A program made the translations under genes and the position numbers. Under the pieces are notes generated by a model, which did not search any database, was not told the DNA's origin, and saw only the letters and a list, made by a program, of their open reading frames with translations. Source: Pseudomonas sp. MYb118 (lineage in GTDB: Bacteria > Pseudomonadota > Gammaproteobacteria > Pseudomonadales > Pseudomonadaceae). From it: DNA of 64,000 bases. The stretch is taken from contig NZ_JBFRXN010000002.1 in the NCBI RefSeq assembly GCF_040947875.1, positions 806,001 through 870,000 on the forward strand, given 5' to 3'. Below are positions 55,570 through 64,000 of the stretch, in pieces; position 1 is the stretch's first letter; each line of letters starts with the position of its first letter.

Positions 55570-56074
55570 GAACGGCTTCTCCAGTCTTTTTGGATTTGAA
55601 CATGTCCAGCGCCAGCATCACGGCACCCACAGTGATTGCACTGTCGGCGAAGTTGAACGCCGGGAAGTACCAGCGGTTCTGCCAATGCACCAGGATGAAG
55701 TCGATCACATGGCCCAGGGCAATGCGGTCATACAGGTTGCCCAGCGCGCCACCCAGCACCAGCGCCAGGGCGACGGCCAGCCAGGTTTCGTTGCGCCCCA
55801 GGCGCTTGAGCCATACCACCAGCACCGCACTGACCGCGATGGCGATCAGCGCGAACAACCAGCGCTGCCAGCCGGAACTGTCAGCCAGGAAGCTGAATGC
55901 CGCACCGGTGTTGTAGGCCAGGGTCCAGCTGAAGTAATCGGGGATCACCACGATTTGCTGGTACATCTTCAGCGAGCCCTCGAAGTAGAACTTGCTGGCC
56001 TGGTCGATGACCAGGACCAGCAAACTCAGCCAGAGCCAGCTCAGCCGTCCGAAACGACCAACGCCATTAGGCAT
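55562..56074 (-). CDS. lspA: lipoprotein signal peptidase II
   Basis: 170 residues. Inner-membrane aspartyl protease cleaving prolipoprotein leaders such as that of BamD in this window. Four transmembrane helices. Catalytic aspartates are in [15 protein letters not shown] and [19 protein letters not shown] and NTGAAFSF are also conserved. The start overlaps ileS by eight bases. Confidence 0.97.
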   Translation of the reverse strand: MPNGVGRFGRLSWLWLSLLVLVIDQASKFYFEGSLKMYQQIVVIPDYFSWTLAYNTGAAFSFLADSSGWQRWLFALIAIAVSAVLVVWLKRLGRNETWLAVALALVLGGALGNLYDRIALGHVIDFILVHWQNRWYFPAFNFADSAITVGAVMLALDMFKSKKTGEAVHD

Positions 56075-58898
56075 AGTGACGAACCTCGCCAGTACCGCTG
56101 ATGTTGTCGACGCAACGCCCGCAGATTTCCGGATGCTCCGGATTCACGCCGACGTCTTCACGGCAGTGCCAGCAACGGGCGCACTTGGCGTGGGCCGATT
56201 TGACGATTTTCAGTTTCAGGCCGCTGACTTCGGTGACCACGGCATCGGCCGGCGCCTGCACCAACGGTGCAACGCTGGCGGTGGAGGTGATCAGCACGAA
56301 GCGCAGTTCGTTGCTCAGCTTGGCCAGGTCGGCGCTCAGGGCGTCTTCGGCGAACAGCGTCACTTCGGCTTGCAGGTTGCCACCGACGGCCTTGGCCGCA
56401 CGCTGGATTTCCATTTCCTTGTTGACCGCGACCTTGACCGCCATGACCCGGTCCCAGTACGCACGATCCAGCTCGAAGCCTTCCGGCAGTTCGGTCAGGC
56501 CTTCGTACCAGGTGTTGAGCATCACCGATTCGTTGCGCTCGCCCGGCAGGTACTGCCACAGCTCGTCGGCGGTGAACGCCAGGATCGGCGCGATCCAGCG
56601 CACCAGCGCTTCGCTGATGTGGAACAGCGCGGTCTGGCAGGAGCGACGGGCCTTGCTGTCGGCGCCGGTGGTGTACTGGCGGTCCTTGATGATGTCGAGG
56701 TAGAAGCCGCCCAGCTCCTGCACGCAGAAGTTGTGGATCTTGGAATAGACGTTCCAGAACCGGTACTCACCGTAGTGCTCTTGCAGCTCGCGTTGCAGCA
56801 GCAGGGTGCGGTCCACGGCCCAGCGGTCCAGGGCCAGCATTTCTTCGGCCGGCAGCAGGTCGGTGGCCGGGTTGAAGCCGGTCAGGTTCGACAGCAGGAA
56901 GCGTGCGGTGTTACGGATACGCCGGTAGGCGTCCGCGCTGCGCTGCAGGATCTGCTCGGACACCGCCATTTCGCCGGAGTAGTCGGTCGATGCCACCCAC
57001 AGGCGCATGATGTCGGCGCCCAAGGTGTCGTTGACCTTTTGCGGCGCGATCACGTTGCCCAGGGACTTGGACATCTTGCGACCGGCTTCATCCACGGTGA
57101 AGCCGTGGGTCAGCAGTTCGCGGTACGGCGCGTGGTTGTCGATGGCGCAACCGGTCAGCAGCGACGAGTGGAACCAGCCGCGGTGCTGGTCCGAACCTTC
57201 CAGGTACAGGTCGGCACGCGGGCCGGACTCGTGGCCCATCGGGTGCGAACCACGCAGGACGTGCCAGTGCGTGGTGCCCGAATCGAACCAGACGTCCAGG
57301 GTGTCGCTGATCTTGTCGTACTGCGGTGCTTCATCGCCCAGCAGCTCGGCGGCGTCCAGCTTGAACCAGGCCTCGATGCCTTCGACTTCGACGCGCTTGG
57401 CGACCTCTTCCATCAGTTCGACCGTGCGTGGGTGCAGCTCGCCGCTTTCCTTGTTGAGGAAGAACGGGATCGGCACGCCCCAGTTGCGCTGACGGGAAAT
57501 GCACCAGTCCGGACGGTTGGCGATCATCGAATGCAGGCGCGCCTGGCCCCAGGCCGGGACGAACTTGGTGTCTTCGATGGCTTTGAGCGAACGCTGGCGC
57601 AGGGTCTCGCCGGTGGCTGGCTGCTTGTCCATGCCGATGAACCACTGCGCGGTGGCGCGGTAGATCAGCGGGGTCTTGTGACGCCAGCAGTGCATGTAGC
57701 TGTGTTCGATGACGGTGGTGTGCATCAGCGCACCGAATTCGGTCAGTTTCTCGACGATGGCCGGGTTGGCCTTCCAGATGAACTGGCCGCCGAAGAACTC
57801 CAGGGACGGCACGTACACGCCGTTGCTCTGCACCGGGTTGAGGATGTCATCGTTGACCATGCCGTACTTCTTGCAGGTCACGAAGTCGTCCACGCCGTAG
57901 GCCGGGGCGGAGTGAACCACGCCGGTACCGGCGCCCAGTTCGACGTAGTCAGCCAGGTAAACCGGCGACAGGCGGTCGTAGAACGGGTGACGGAAGTTGA
58001 TCAGTTCCAGCGCCGAGCCTGGCGCAGTAGCCAGCACCGAGCCTTCGACGCCGTAGCGCGACAGGCAGGACTCGACCAGTTCTTCAGCCAGTACCAGCAG
58101 CTTGTCGCCGATATCGACCAGGGCGTAGGTGAATTCCGGGTGAACGTTGAGTGCCTGGTTGGCCGGGATGGTCCACGGGGTGGTGGTCCAGATCACGATC
58201 GAGGCCGGCTTGACCAGCGACGGCAGGCCGAATGCGGCAGCCAGCTTGGCTTCGTCGGCAATCGGGAACGCTACGTCGATGGTCGAGGACTTCTTGTTCT
58301 CGTACTCGACTTCCGCTTCAGCCAGGGCCGAACCGCAGTCGAAGCACCAGTTCACCGGCTTCAAGCCCTTGAACACGAAACCGCCCTTGACGATTTCGGC
58401 CAGGGCGCGGATTTCACCGGCCTCGTTCTTGAAGTCCATGGTCTTGTACGGGTTGGCGAAGTCGCCCAACACGCCCAGACGGATGAATTCGGATTTCTGC
58501 CCTTCGATCTGCTCGGTGGCGTAGGCACGGCACAGTTCGCGGGTCTTGTCTGCGCCCAGGTTCTTGCCGTGGGTCACTTCGACCTTGTGCTCGATCGGCA
58601 GGCCGTGGCAGTCCCAGCCCGGAATGTAAGGCGCGTCGAAGCCCGACAGGGTTTTCGAGCGGATGATCATGTCCTTGAGAATCTTGTTCAGCGCATGACC
58701 GATGTGAATCGTGCCGTTGGCGTACGGAGGACCGTCGTGAAGTACGAACTTCGGACGATCCTTGCCAATCTCGCGCAACTTTCCGTACAGGCCAATGCTG
58801 TCCCAGCGCTGCAGAATCTGCGGTTCGCGCTGAGGCAGGCCGGCCTTCATTGGGAAGGCGGTGTCCGGAAGGTTTAGCGTGGCTTTATAGTCGGTCAT
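56067..58898 (-). CDS. ileS: isoleucyl-tRNA synthetase
   Basis: 943 residues, bacterial mupirocin-sensitive-type (IleRS1) length. HIGH motif in [18 protein letters not shown] near residue 58, editing domain in the middle (with the [15 protein letters not shown] segment), KMSKS in [11 protein letters not shown] near residue 605, and a C-terminal zinc site with cysteines in CARCWHC and ICGRC. The start is 13 bp after the ribF stop. It is part of the ribF-ileS-lspA-fkpB-ispH operon. A long open frame on the opposite strand is a codon-bias artefact. Confidence 0.98.
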   Translation of the reverse strand: MTDYKATLNLPDTAFPMKAGLPQREPQILQRWDSIGLYGKLREIGKDRPKFVLHDGPPYANGTIHIGHALNKILKDMIIRSKTLSGFDAPYIPGWDCHGLPIEHKVEVTHGKNLGADKTRELCRAYATEQIEGQKSEFIRLGVLGDFANPYKTMDFKNEAGEIRALAEIVKGGFVFKGLKPVNWCFDCGSALAEAEVEYENKKSSTIDVAFPIADEAKLAAAFGLPSLVKPASIVIWTTTPWTIPANQALNVHPEFTYALVDIGDKLLVLAEELVESCLSRYGVEGSVLATAPGSALELINFRHPFYDRLSPVYLADYVELGAGTGVVHSAPAYGVDDFVTCKKYGMVNDDILNPVQSNGVYVPSLEFFGGQFIWKANPAIVEKLTEFGALMHTTVIEHSYMHCWRHKTPLIYRATAQWFIGMDKQPATGETLRQRSLKAIEDTKFVPAWGQARLHSMIANRPDWCISRQRNWGVPIPFFLNKESGELHPRTVELMEEVAKRVEVEGIEAWFKLDAAELLGDEAPQYDKISDTLDVWFDSGTTHWHVLRGSHPMGHESGPRADLYLEGSDQHRGWFHSSLLTGCAIDNHAPYRELLTHGFTVDEAGRKMSKSLGNVIAPQKVNDTLGADIMRLWVASTDYSGEMAVSEQILQRSADAYRRIRNTARFLLSNLTGFNPATDLLPAEEMLALDRWAVDRTLLLQRELQEHYGEYRFWNVYSKIHNFCVQELGGFYLDIIKDRQYTTGADSKARRSCQTALFHISEALVRWIAPILAFTADELWQYLPGERNESVMLNTWYEGLTELPEGFELDRAYWDRVMAVKVAVNKEMEIQRAAKAVGGNLQAEVTLFAEDALSADLAKLSNELRFVLITSTASVAPLVQAPADAVVTEVSGLKLKIVKSAHAKCARCWHCREDVGVNPEHPEICGRCVDNISGTGEVRHYA

Positions 58899-58911
58899 TT
58901 AAGGCTCTTCA

Positions 58912-59850
58912 TTAGCGATGGGCGCTAGGTGCGGCTAGTGCACGGGCGGCGGCGACATCCGCGTTGATCGCCGTTTTCAAGGCCTCCAGGGAGGCAAAAC
59001 GCTGCTCTTCACGCAGCTTGTGGTGGAAAACCACCGTCAGACGCCGGTCGTACAGATCGCCGGCAAAATCCAGAAGATGTACTTCGAGATGGGCTTTGCC
59101 ATCTCCCTGGACCGTTGGTCGTACACCGATGTTGGCGACGCCGGGCCAGGCCTTGCCGTCGATGTCGACGTTGACCAGGAACACCCCGGTCAGCGGCACG
59201 CGACGACGCTTGAGTTGAATGTTGGCGGTGGGCGTACCCAGTTGACGCGCCAGTTTCTGGCCATGCAGCACCCGCCCGGTGATCTGGAACGGTCGCCCGA
59301 GCAGACGCTCGGCCAGGGCAAAATCGGCGGCAGCCAGGGCATTTCGCACCTGGGTGCTGCTGACACGGATGCCATCGAGCTCGACGGTTTGCGCCGCTTC
59401 CACCGTGAAGCCCTGCATGACCCCGGCCTGTTGCAGGAACTCGAAGTCCCCTACCCGGTCACAGCCGAAACGGAAGTCGTCGCCGACCTCCAGATGCTTT
59501 ACGCCGAGGCCGTCGACCAGGATGGTATCGACGAATTCGCTGGCACTGAGCTTGCTCAGGCGCTGGTTGAAGGCCAGGCACAGGACGCGATCAACGCCTT
59601 CGCCGGCCAGCAGCTGCAGCTTGTCCCGCAGGCGGGCCAGGCGTGCTGGCGCCGTATCAGGCGCGAAGAACTCCCGCGGCTGCGGCTCGAAAATCACCAC
59701 GCAGCTGGGTACGCCCAACTCGCGCGCACGCTCACGCAGCCTCGCCAGGATAGCCTGGTGACCACGGTGAACACCGTCAAAGTTGCCAATAGTGGCGACA
59801 CAGCCCCGATGCTGGGGGCGCAGGTTGTGAAGGCCTCGAACCAGCTGCAT
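58912..59850 (-). CDS. ribF: bifunctional riboflavin kinase / FAD synthetase
   Basis: 312 residues. Makes FMN and then FAD. The N-terminal adenylyltransferase domain has ATIGNFDGVHRGHQAIL (HxGH class) and RVSSTQVRNALAAAD; the C-terminal kinase domain has GQKLARQLGTPTANI and VHLLDFAGDLYDRRL. Start 59850 (MQLVRGLHN) is chosen from family N-termini; the frame is also open to ATGs at 59868 and 59925. FAD supply is relevant to ndh and thiO here. Confidence 0.96.
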   Translation of the reverse strand: MQLVRGLHNLRPQHRGCVATIGNFDGVHRGHQAILARLRERARELGVPSCVVIFEPQPREFFAPDTAPARLARLRDKLQLLAGEGVDRVLCLAFNQRLSKLSASEFVDTILVDGLGVKHLEVGDDFRFGCDRVGDFEFLQQAGVMQGFTVEAAQTVELDGIRVSSTQVRNALAAADFALAERLLGRPFQITGRVLHGQKLARQLGTPTANIQLKRRRVPLTGVFLVNVDIDGKAWPGVANIGVRPTVQGDGKAHLEVHLLDFAGDLYDRRLTVVFHHKLREEQRFASLEALKTAINADVAAARALAAPSAHR

Positions 59851-59979
59851 AACGCGCTTCTTGCTCATAAAGTGGTCGATTATAACCACACCCGGCGGCC
59901 GACGACAGGCAGCACCGTAACCCAAAGTAATCGAACCGACAAAACCGCCGGCCCGCCCGTGATTTTCAAGGCGAAGACT

Positions 59980-61518
59980 TCAGCTCAACGCCTTGCGATT
60001 GAAGTCGCGCAAACGGAAGCCCAGCAACAGCAACATGCCGAAATACGAAACCACACCCGCGACCACCAACACACCCAGGCGCAGGAACCGTTCGAGCATG
60101 TGCCCCTCGTCCCACGCCGGCATGAAATGCATGCCCACCAGCAGCACCGCCGACATCACCAGCACGGCAATCACCAGCTTGGCGGCGAATTTCGCCCAGC
60201 CCGGTTGCGGCTGATACATCTGCTGCTTGCGCAATTGATAGAACAGCAACCCGGCATTCAGGCAGGCACCGGCGCTGATGGCCAGGGCCAGGCCGGCATG
60301 GGCCAGCGGGCCGATCAACAGCAGGTTGAACAACTGCGTGACGACCAGAGTGAAAATCGCGATTTTTACCGGCGTACGGATGTTTTGTTGCGCATAAAAG
60401 CCCGGCGCCAGCACTTTGATCACAATAATACCGAGCAGCCCGACTGAATAGGCAATCAAGGCACACTGGGTCATCGCCGCATCGAACGCGTTGAACTGAC
60501 CGTACTGGAACAGCGAGACCGTCAGCGGCTCCGCCAGAATCCCCAATGCCAGCGCGCAGGGCAACACCAGCACGAAGCACAGGCGCAGGCCCCAATCGAG
60601 AATCCGTGAATATTCGGTCCGGTCCTGATTCGCATAGGTCTTGGCCAGGGTAGGCAACAGGATCGTCCCCAGCGCCACGCCCAGCACACCGGACGGCAAC
60701 TCCATCAGGCGATCGGCGTAATACATCCACGACACCGAGCCTGCGACCAGAAATGAAGCGAAGATGGTGTTGATGATAAGCGAAATCTGGCTGACCGAGA
60801 CTCCAAGAATGGCCGGCAGCATCTGTTTCATGACCCGCCAGACGCCGCTGTCACGCAGATTCAGGCGCGGCAGCACCAGCATGCCGATCTTTTTCAGGGC
60901 CGGCAGTTGATACAACAGCTGCGCCAGGCCACCAGCCAGCACCGCCCAGCCCAGGGCCATGACCGGCGGATCGAAATACGGCGTCAGGAACACCGCGAAA
61001 ATAATCATGCTGACGTTGAGCAGGGTCGGCACGAACGCCGGCACCGAGAAGCGGTTGTAGGTATTGAGGATCGCGCCTGCCAGGGAAGACAGGGAGATCA
61101 GCAATATATAAGGAAAGGTCACGCGCAACAGATCGGCGGTCAGCTGGAATTTTTCCGGCGTGTCGGTAAAGCCGGGGGCGGTCACCCAGATCACCCAGGG
61201 CGCGGCGAGCATGCCCAGCGCGGTCACCAGCGCCAGCACCAGAGTCAGCAGGCCGGACACGTAGGCAACAAAGGTCCGTGTCGCCTCCTCGCCCTTCTGG
61301 TTCTTGTATTCGGCCAGGATCGGCACGAACGCCTGGGAAAACGCACCTTCGGCGAAGATCCGGCGCAGCAGATTGGGCAGCTTGAAGGCAATGAAGAAGG
61401 CGTCCGTCGCCATGCCCGCGCCAAACGTGCGCGCGATGAGGGTGTCACGAATGAACCCCAGAACCCGGGAAATCATCGTGATAGAGCTGACGGCGGCCAA
61501 CGATTTGAGCAGATTCAT
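59980..61518 (-). CDS. murJ: lipid II flippase MurJ (MviN)
   Basis: 512 residues with 14 hydrophobic segments of the MOP superfamily. Flips lipid II across the inner membrane for peptidoglycan synthesis. The N-terminal block [20 protein letters not shown] and [20 protein letters not shown] carries the conserved arginines of the central cavity. Start 61518 ([15 protein letters not shown]) agrees with family members. It precedes ribF on the same strand with a 129-bp gap and is divergent from rpsT. Confidence 0.96.
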   Translation of the reverse strand: MNLLKSLAAVSSITMISRVLGFIRDTLIARTFGAGMATDAFFIAFKLPNLLRRIFAEGAFSQAFVPILAEYKNQKGEEATRTFVAYVSGLLTLVLALVTALGMLAAPWVIWVTAPGFTDTPEKFQLTADLLRVTFPYILLISLSSLAGAILNTYNRFSVPAFVPTLLNVSMIIFAVFLTPYFDPPVMALGWAVLAGGLAQLLYQLPALKKIGMLVLPRLNLRDSGVWRVMKQMLPAILGVSVSQISLIINTIFASFLVAGSVSWMYYADRLMELPSGVLGVALGTILLPTLAKTYANQDRTEYSRILDWGLRLCFVLVLPCALALGILAEPLTVSLFQYGQFNAFDAAMTQCALIAYSVGLLGIIVIKVLAPGFYAQQNIRTPVKIAIFTLVVTQLFNLLLIGPLAHAGLALAISAGACLNAGLLFYQLRKQQMYQPQPGWAKFAAKLVIAVLVMSAVLLVGMHFMPAWDEGHMLERFLRLGVLVVAGVVSYFGMLLLLGFRLRDFNRKALS

Positions 61519-61688
61519 TAAAAGAGTTCGTGCCTGTCGATAAACAGCAGGCGAACAATGCGCCTACTTGTGCGATACTCCGCGCCGCAACAGCACAGAG
61601 CCAAAGCTCGCGAGTTTACAGGTCAAACGCCGGAAATAAATCTCCCGCCTCGTTATACCTACCACTTAGCGGAACGTCTCAACCGCCC

Positions 61689-61717
61689 TTGACAAGACAT
61701 CAACTCATCGGCATGAT
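61689..61717 (+). promoter_or_regulatory. sigma70 promoter of rpsT
   Basis: TTGACA (61689-61694), 17-nt spacer, CATGAT (61712-61717), giving a start near 61724 and a leader of about 47 nt. The other half of the 252-bp gap must hold the murJ promoter. Confidence 0.75.
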
Positions 61718-61770
61718 TCGCGGCCTATTTTGTTTGCTATTTCCTAAAAAGTCTTTCGAGGAGCTCGACG

Positions 61771-62049
61771 GTGGCCAACTCACCTTCCGCCAAAAAACGT
61801 GCTAAACAGGCTGAGAAGCGTCGCAGCCACAACGCCAGCCTGCGTTCCATGGTTCGTACCTACATCAAGAATGTAGTTAAAGCCATCGACGCAAAAGACG
61901 CTGCAAAAGCTCAAGCCGCTTACACCCTGGCTGTGCCAGTTATCGACCGTATGGCCGATAAAGGCATCATCCACAAAAACAAGGCTGCTCGTCATAAGAG
62001 CCGTCTGAATGGCCACGTAAAGGCCCTGAACGTTGCCGCTGCTGCCTAA
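61771..62049 (+). CDS. rpsT: 30S ribosomal protein S20
   Basis: 92 residues beginning [20 protein letters not shown] after a GTG initiator. CGAGGAG lies about 8 nt before the GTG. S20 binds 16S rRNA early in assembly; S20 genes commonly use weak non-ATG starts as part of autogenous control (UUG in E. coli). Very basic, helical, family length. Monocistronic between promoter and terminator. Confidence 0.97.
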   Translation: MANSPSAKKRAKQAEKRRSHNASLRSMVRTYIKNVVKAIDAKDAAKAQAAYTLAVPVIDRMADKGIIHKNKAARHKSRLNGHVKALNVAAAA

Positions 62050-62063
62050 GCGACGCGTTCACT

Positions 62064-62092
62064 AAAAAACCGACCCAAGGGTCGGTTTTTTA
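62064..62092 (+). terminator. terminator of rpsT
   Basis: Stem AAAACCGACCC / GGGTCGGTTTTTT with a 2-nt loop and T-run, 15 bp after the stop. Confidence 0.93.
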
Positions 62093-62124
62093 TTGCCTGT
62101 GATTTATTGATCACCGCAAAAAAA

Positions 62125-62215
62125 TGTGGGAGCGGGCTTGCTCGCGAATGCGGCGTGTCAGTCGACATTAATGTTGAATGACACACTGCATTCGCGAGCA
62201 AGCCCGCTCCCACAC
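62125..62215. repeat. REPIN, GTGGGAGCGGGCTTGCTCGCGA subtype
   Basis: Inverted REP pair with an inner dyad GTGTCAGTCGACATTAA / TTGAATGACACAC, between the convergent rpsT and creA genes. Confidence 0.93.
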
Positions 62216-62232
62216 TTAGATTTGCGCTGGAC

Positions 62233-62697
62233 TTACTGCGCGCTGGCCCACGGCAAAATCGGGATCGCCGTCACCGCATTCTGCGGGCTGCCCTCGATCA
62301 GGCGATCGCTGTACACCAGGTACACCAGCGTATTGCGCTTCTTGTCGAGAAAGCGCACCACCTGCATGGTCTTGAACACCAGCGAGGTGCGCTCCTTGAA
62401 CACTTCCTCGCCATCCTTGAGCTGACCCTTGAAGTTGATCGGGCCAACTTGCCGGCAGGCAATCGAGGCCTCGGCACGATCTTCGGCCAGGCCCAGACCA
62501 CCCTTCACGCCACCGGTCTTGGCGCGCGACAGGTAACAGGTCACGCCCTCGACCTTGGGATCGTCAAACGCTTCAACGACGATACGGTCGTTCGGGCCGA
62601 CGAACTTGAACACCGTCGACACCTGGCCGATCTCCTCGGCCGAAGCCAGCAGCGGCATCGCCAGCAGCAACCCCAACAATCCTTTTGCCACACGCAT
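62233..62697 (-). CDS. creA: CreA family exported protein
   Basis: 154 residues. Signal peptide [22 protein letters not shown]. CreA family core: [40 protein letters not shown] and [20 protein letters not shown], with two cysteines (TCYLS and ACRQVG). The family is periplasmic and of unknown function; the name derives from the E. coli cre locus but no creBCD genes are here. It starts 12 bp after the proB stop, so it is probably co-transcribed with it. Confidence 0.93.
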   Translation of the reverse strand: MRVAKGLLGLLLAMPLLASAEEIGQVSTVFKFVGPNDRIVVEAFDDPKVEGVTCYLSRAKTGGVKGGLGLAEDRAEASIACRQVGPINFKGQLKDGEEVFKERTSLVFKTMQVVRFLDKKRNTLVYLVYSDRLIEGSPQNAVTAIPILPWASAQ

Positions 62698-62709
62698 TCA
62701 AATATTCCC

Positions 62710-63828
62710 TCAGACCAGGATCAGGTTGTCGCGGTGAACCAGTTCCGGCTCCGCCATGTAACCCAACAGACCGACAATCGCATCAGACGACTGACCAATG
62801 ATTTTTTGCGCTTCCAGCGCGCTGTAGTTGGCCAGACCCCGGGCGATCTCGTGACCGTCCGGCGCCACGCAGACCACCATTTCGCCGCGCCGGAAACTGC
62901 CCTGGACCAGCTTCACGCCCACCGGCAGCAGGCTTTTGTTGCCCTGGGACAGCGCCGTCACCGCACCCGCATCCAGCACCAGGGTGCCACGGGTTTGCAG
63001 GTGCCCGGCCAGCCACTGCTTGCGCGCCGCCAGCATGCCGCGCTCAGGCGACAGCAAGGTGCCAATGCGCTCGCCAGCCTTGAGGCGATCGAGCACACGC
63101 TCAAGGCGCCCGCCAACGATGATGGTGTGCGCACCGGAACGCGCCGCCAGACGCGCTGCACGCAGCTTGGTCTGCATGCCGCCACGCCCCAGCGCGCCAC
63201 CGGTACCGCCCGCTACCGCGTCGAGCGCCGGATCATCGGCACGCGCTTCGTAGATCAGCTGGGCATCCGGGTTGTTGCGCGGGTCGGCGTCGAACATGCC
63301 ATCGCGATCCGTCAGGATCACCAGCAGGTCAGCCTCCACCAGGTTGGCCACCAGCGCCGCCAGGGTGTCGTTGTCGCCAAAACGGATCTCATCGGTGACC
63401 ACGGTGTCGTTTTCATTGATCACCGGAATCACTTTCAACTCGACCAGGGCACGCAAGGTGCTGCGGGCGTTCAGATAGCGCTTGCGATCAGACAGGTCGT
63501 CATGGGTCAGGAGAATCTGCGCGGTGTGCCGGCCATGCTCGGCGAAGCTCGATTCCCAGGCCTGCACCAAGCCCATCTGACCGATTGCAGCGGCAGCCTG
63601 GAGCTCGTGCATCGCACTGGGTCGTACGGTCCAGCCCAGACGACTCATGCCCGCCGCCACCGCGCCGGACGATACCAGCACCAGCTCGACGCCCGCCTCG
63701 TGCAAGGCCACCATCTGCTCAACCCAGACACCCATTGCCGCGCGATCCAGGCCCTTGCCGTCCGCCGTCAGCAAAGCGCTGCCGATCTTCACGACCCAAC
63801 GCTGCGCACCTGTCACCTTGCTCCGCAT
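62710..63828 (-). CDS. proB: glutamate 5-kinase
   Basis: 372 residues from [11 protein letters not shown] (an extra ATG at 63831 is equally possible; AAGG lies upstream). First step of proline synthesis. The amino-acid kinase domain has [35 protein letters not shown] and [20 protein letters not shown]; a PUA RNA-binding domain follows (about 280-372, [20 protein letters not shown]). Downstream of obg on the same strand, as in many gammaproteobacteria. Confidence 0.97.
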   Translation of the reverse strand: MRSKVTGAQRWVVKIGSALLTADGKGLDRAAMGVWVEQMVALHEAGVELVLVSSGAVAAGMSRLGWTVRPSAMHELQAAAAIGQMGLVQAWESSFAEHGRHTAQILLTHDDLSDRKRYLNARSTLRALVELKVIPVINENDTVVTDEIRFGDNDTLAALVANLVEADLLVILTDRDGMFDADPRNNPDAQLIYEARADDPALDAVAGGTGGALGRGGMQTKLRAARLAARSGAHTIIVGGRLERVLDRLKAGERIGTLLSPERGMLAARKQWLAGHLQTRGTLVLDAGAVTALSQGNKSLLPVGVKLVQGSFRRGEMVVCVAPDGHEIARGLANYSALEAQKIIGQSSDAIVGLLGYMAEPELVHRDNLILV

Positions 63829-63920
63829 CATCTTCAACCTTAGCTTGAGGGCAACGCGACCTGGCGCTGCCCGTAACGTTATTCGTGTCTACCAGTTCCC
63901 AGATACGATTTCCAGATACT

Positions 63921-63946
63921 AAAACGCCGCTCGATTGAGCGGCGCT
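63921..63946 (-). terminator. terminator after the gene at the right edge
   Basis: Minus-strand stem CGCCGCTC / GAGCGGCG with a 4-nt loop, followed by TTTTAG, 19 nt beyond the stop codon of the edge gene. Confidence 0.85.
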
Positions 63947-63964
63947 TCAGTTTATCGCAACACG

Positions 63965-64000
63965 TCAGTCGCGCACGTAAATGATTTCCGGACCATCGTC
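63965..64000 (-). CDS. obg: 3' end of a gene, probably the GTPase Obg
   Basis: Only the last 11 residues (DDGPEIIYVRD) and the TGA at 63967-63965 are inside the window. An acidic stretch ending in IIYVRD fits the acidic C-terminal tail of Obg/CgtA in pseudomonads, and obg precedes proB in PAO1. The assignment rests mainly on gene order. Confidence 0.5.
   Translation of the reverse strand, partial: DDGPEIIYVRD

Noticed and set aside
55992..58877. A 961-codon open frame antisense to ileS
   Set aside because: It mirrors the ileS codon pattern; the composition is low-complexity His/Gln/Val/Asp without any family motif, and no ribosome-binding site is present.

Overview
The window is a chromosomal segment of a fluorescent-group Pseudomonas (P. 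fluorescens complex). The basis is gene order: dksA-gluQ-cbrX-cbrA-cbrB-CrcZ-pcnB-folK-panBCD-pgi-acs, then pilA/pilBCD-coaE-yacG, ndh, a tRNA array, clpB-pgeF-rluD-bamD, pilSR, thiO, minor pilins, ispH-fkpB-lspA-ileS-ribF-murJ, rpsT, creA, proB, obg. This is the PAO1 order as I remember it. Dispersed REP/REPIN elements of the fluorescens type at 11 loci support the assignment. I see no prophage, integron, CRISPR array or insertion sequence.

Layout. 1-3.1 kb: 5' part of a hemin-binding protein gene, a one-domain Rieske protein, sfsA and an aminotransferase. 3.4-12.1 kb: dksA, gluQ, and the carbon-catabolite-repression module cbrX-cbrA-cbrB with the sigma54-driven CrcZ RNA, then pcnB and folK. 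12.3-18.7 kb: pantothenate genes panB, panC, panD, then pgi and acetyl-CoA synthetase. 18.8-24.2 kb: an rRNA-methyltransferase-like protein, a large DUF748 envelope protein, DUF2845, a repeat-rich gap and a BON-domain protein. 24.4-29.7 kb: major pilin pilA, divergent from pilBCD, which is coupled to coaE and yacG. 29.7-32.7 kb: small conserved genes, four of them carrying frameshifts. 32.7-36.5 kb: NDH-2, an EF-hand protein with an EGKCG repeat, and a chemoreceptor. 36.6-42.9 kb: tRNA Asn-Pro-Lys-Pro, clpB, pgeF, rluD, bamD. 43.0-54.0 kb: pilS-pilR, thiO, pilE-pilY1-pilX-pilW-pilV-fimU, and a separate fimT. 54.0-64.0 kb: ispH, fkpB, lspA, ileS, ribF, murJ, rpsT, creA, proB and the 3' tip of a gene that is probably obg.

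How the genes work together. CbrA/CbrB activate RpoN transcription of CrcZ, which titrates Hfq/Crc and relieves catabolite repression. PilS/PilR with RpoN drive pilA; PilB, PilC and PilD extrude and process type IV pilins; the minor pilins and PilY1 prime the fibre. The ispH-murJ block supplies isoprenoid, lipoprotein, tRNA-charging, flavin and lipid II functions.

Most notable observations: (i) an exported EF-hand protein carrying tandem EGKCG motifs, resembling copper-binding modified peptides of the HvfA/bufferin type; (ii) five apparent single-base indels inside about 1.4 kb over four adjacent genes; (iii) a homologous intergenic repeat present in opposite orientations on either side of the 22.5-kb pilA-to-pilR segment; (iv) a PilY1 that seems to lack the usual calcium loop but has another one near its C-terminus.
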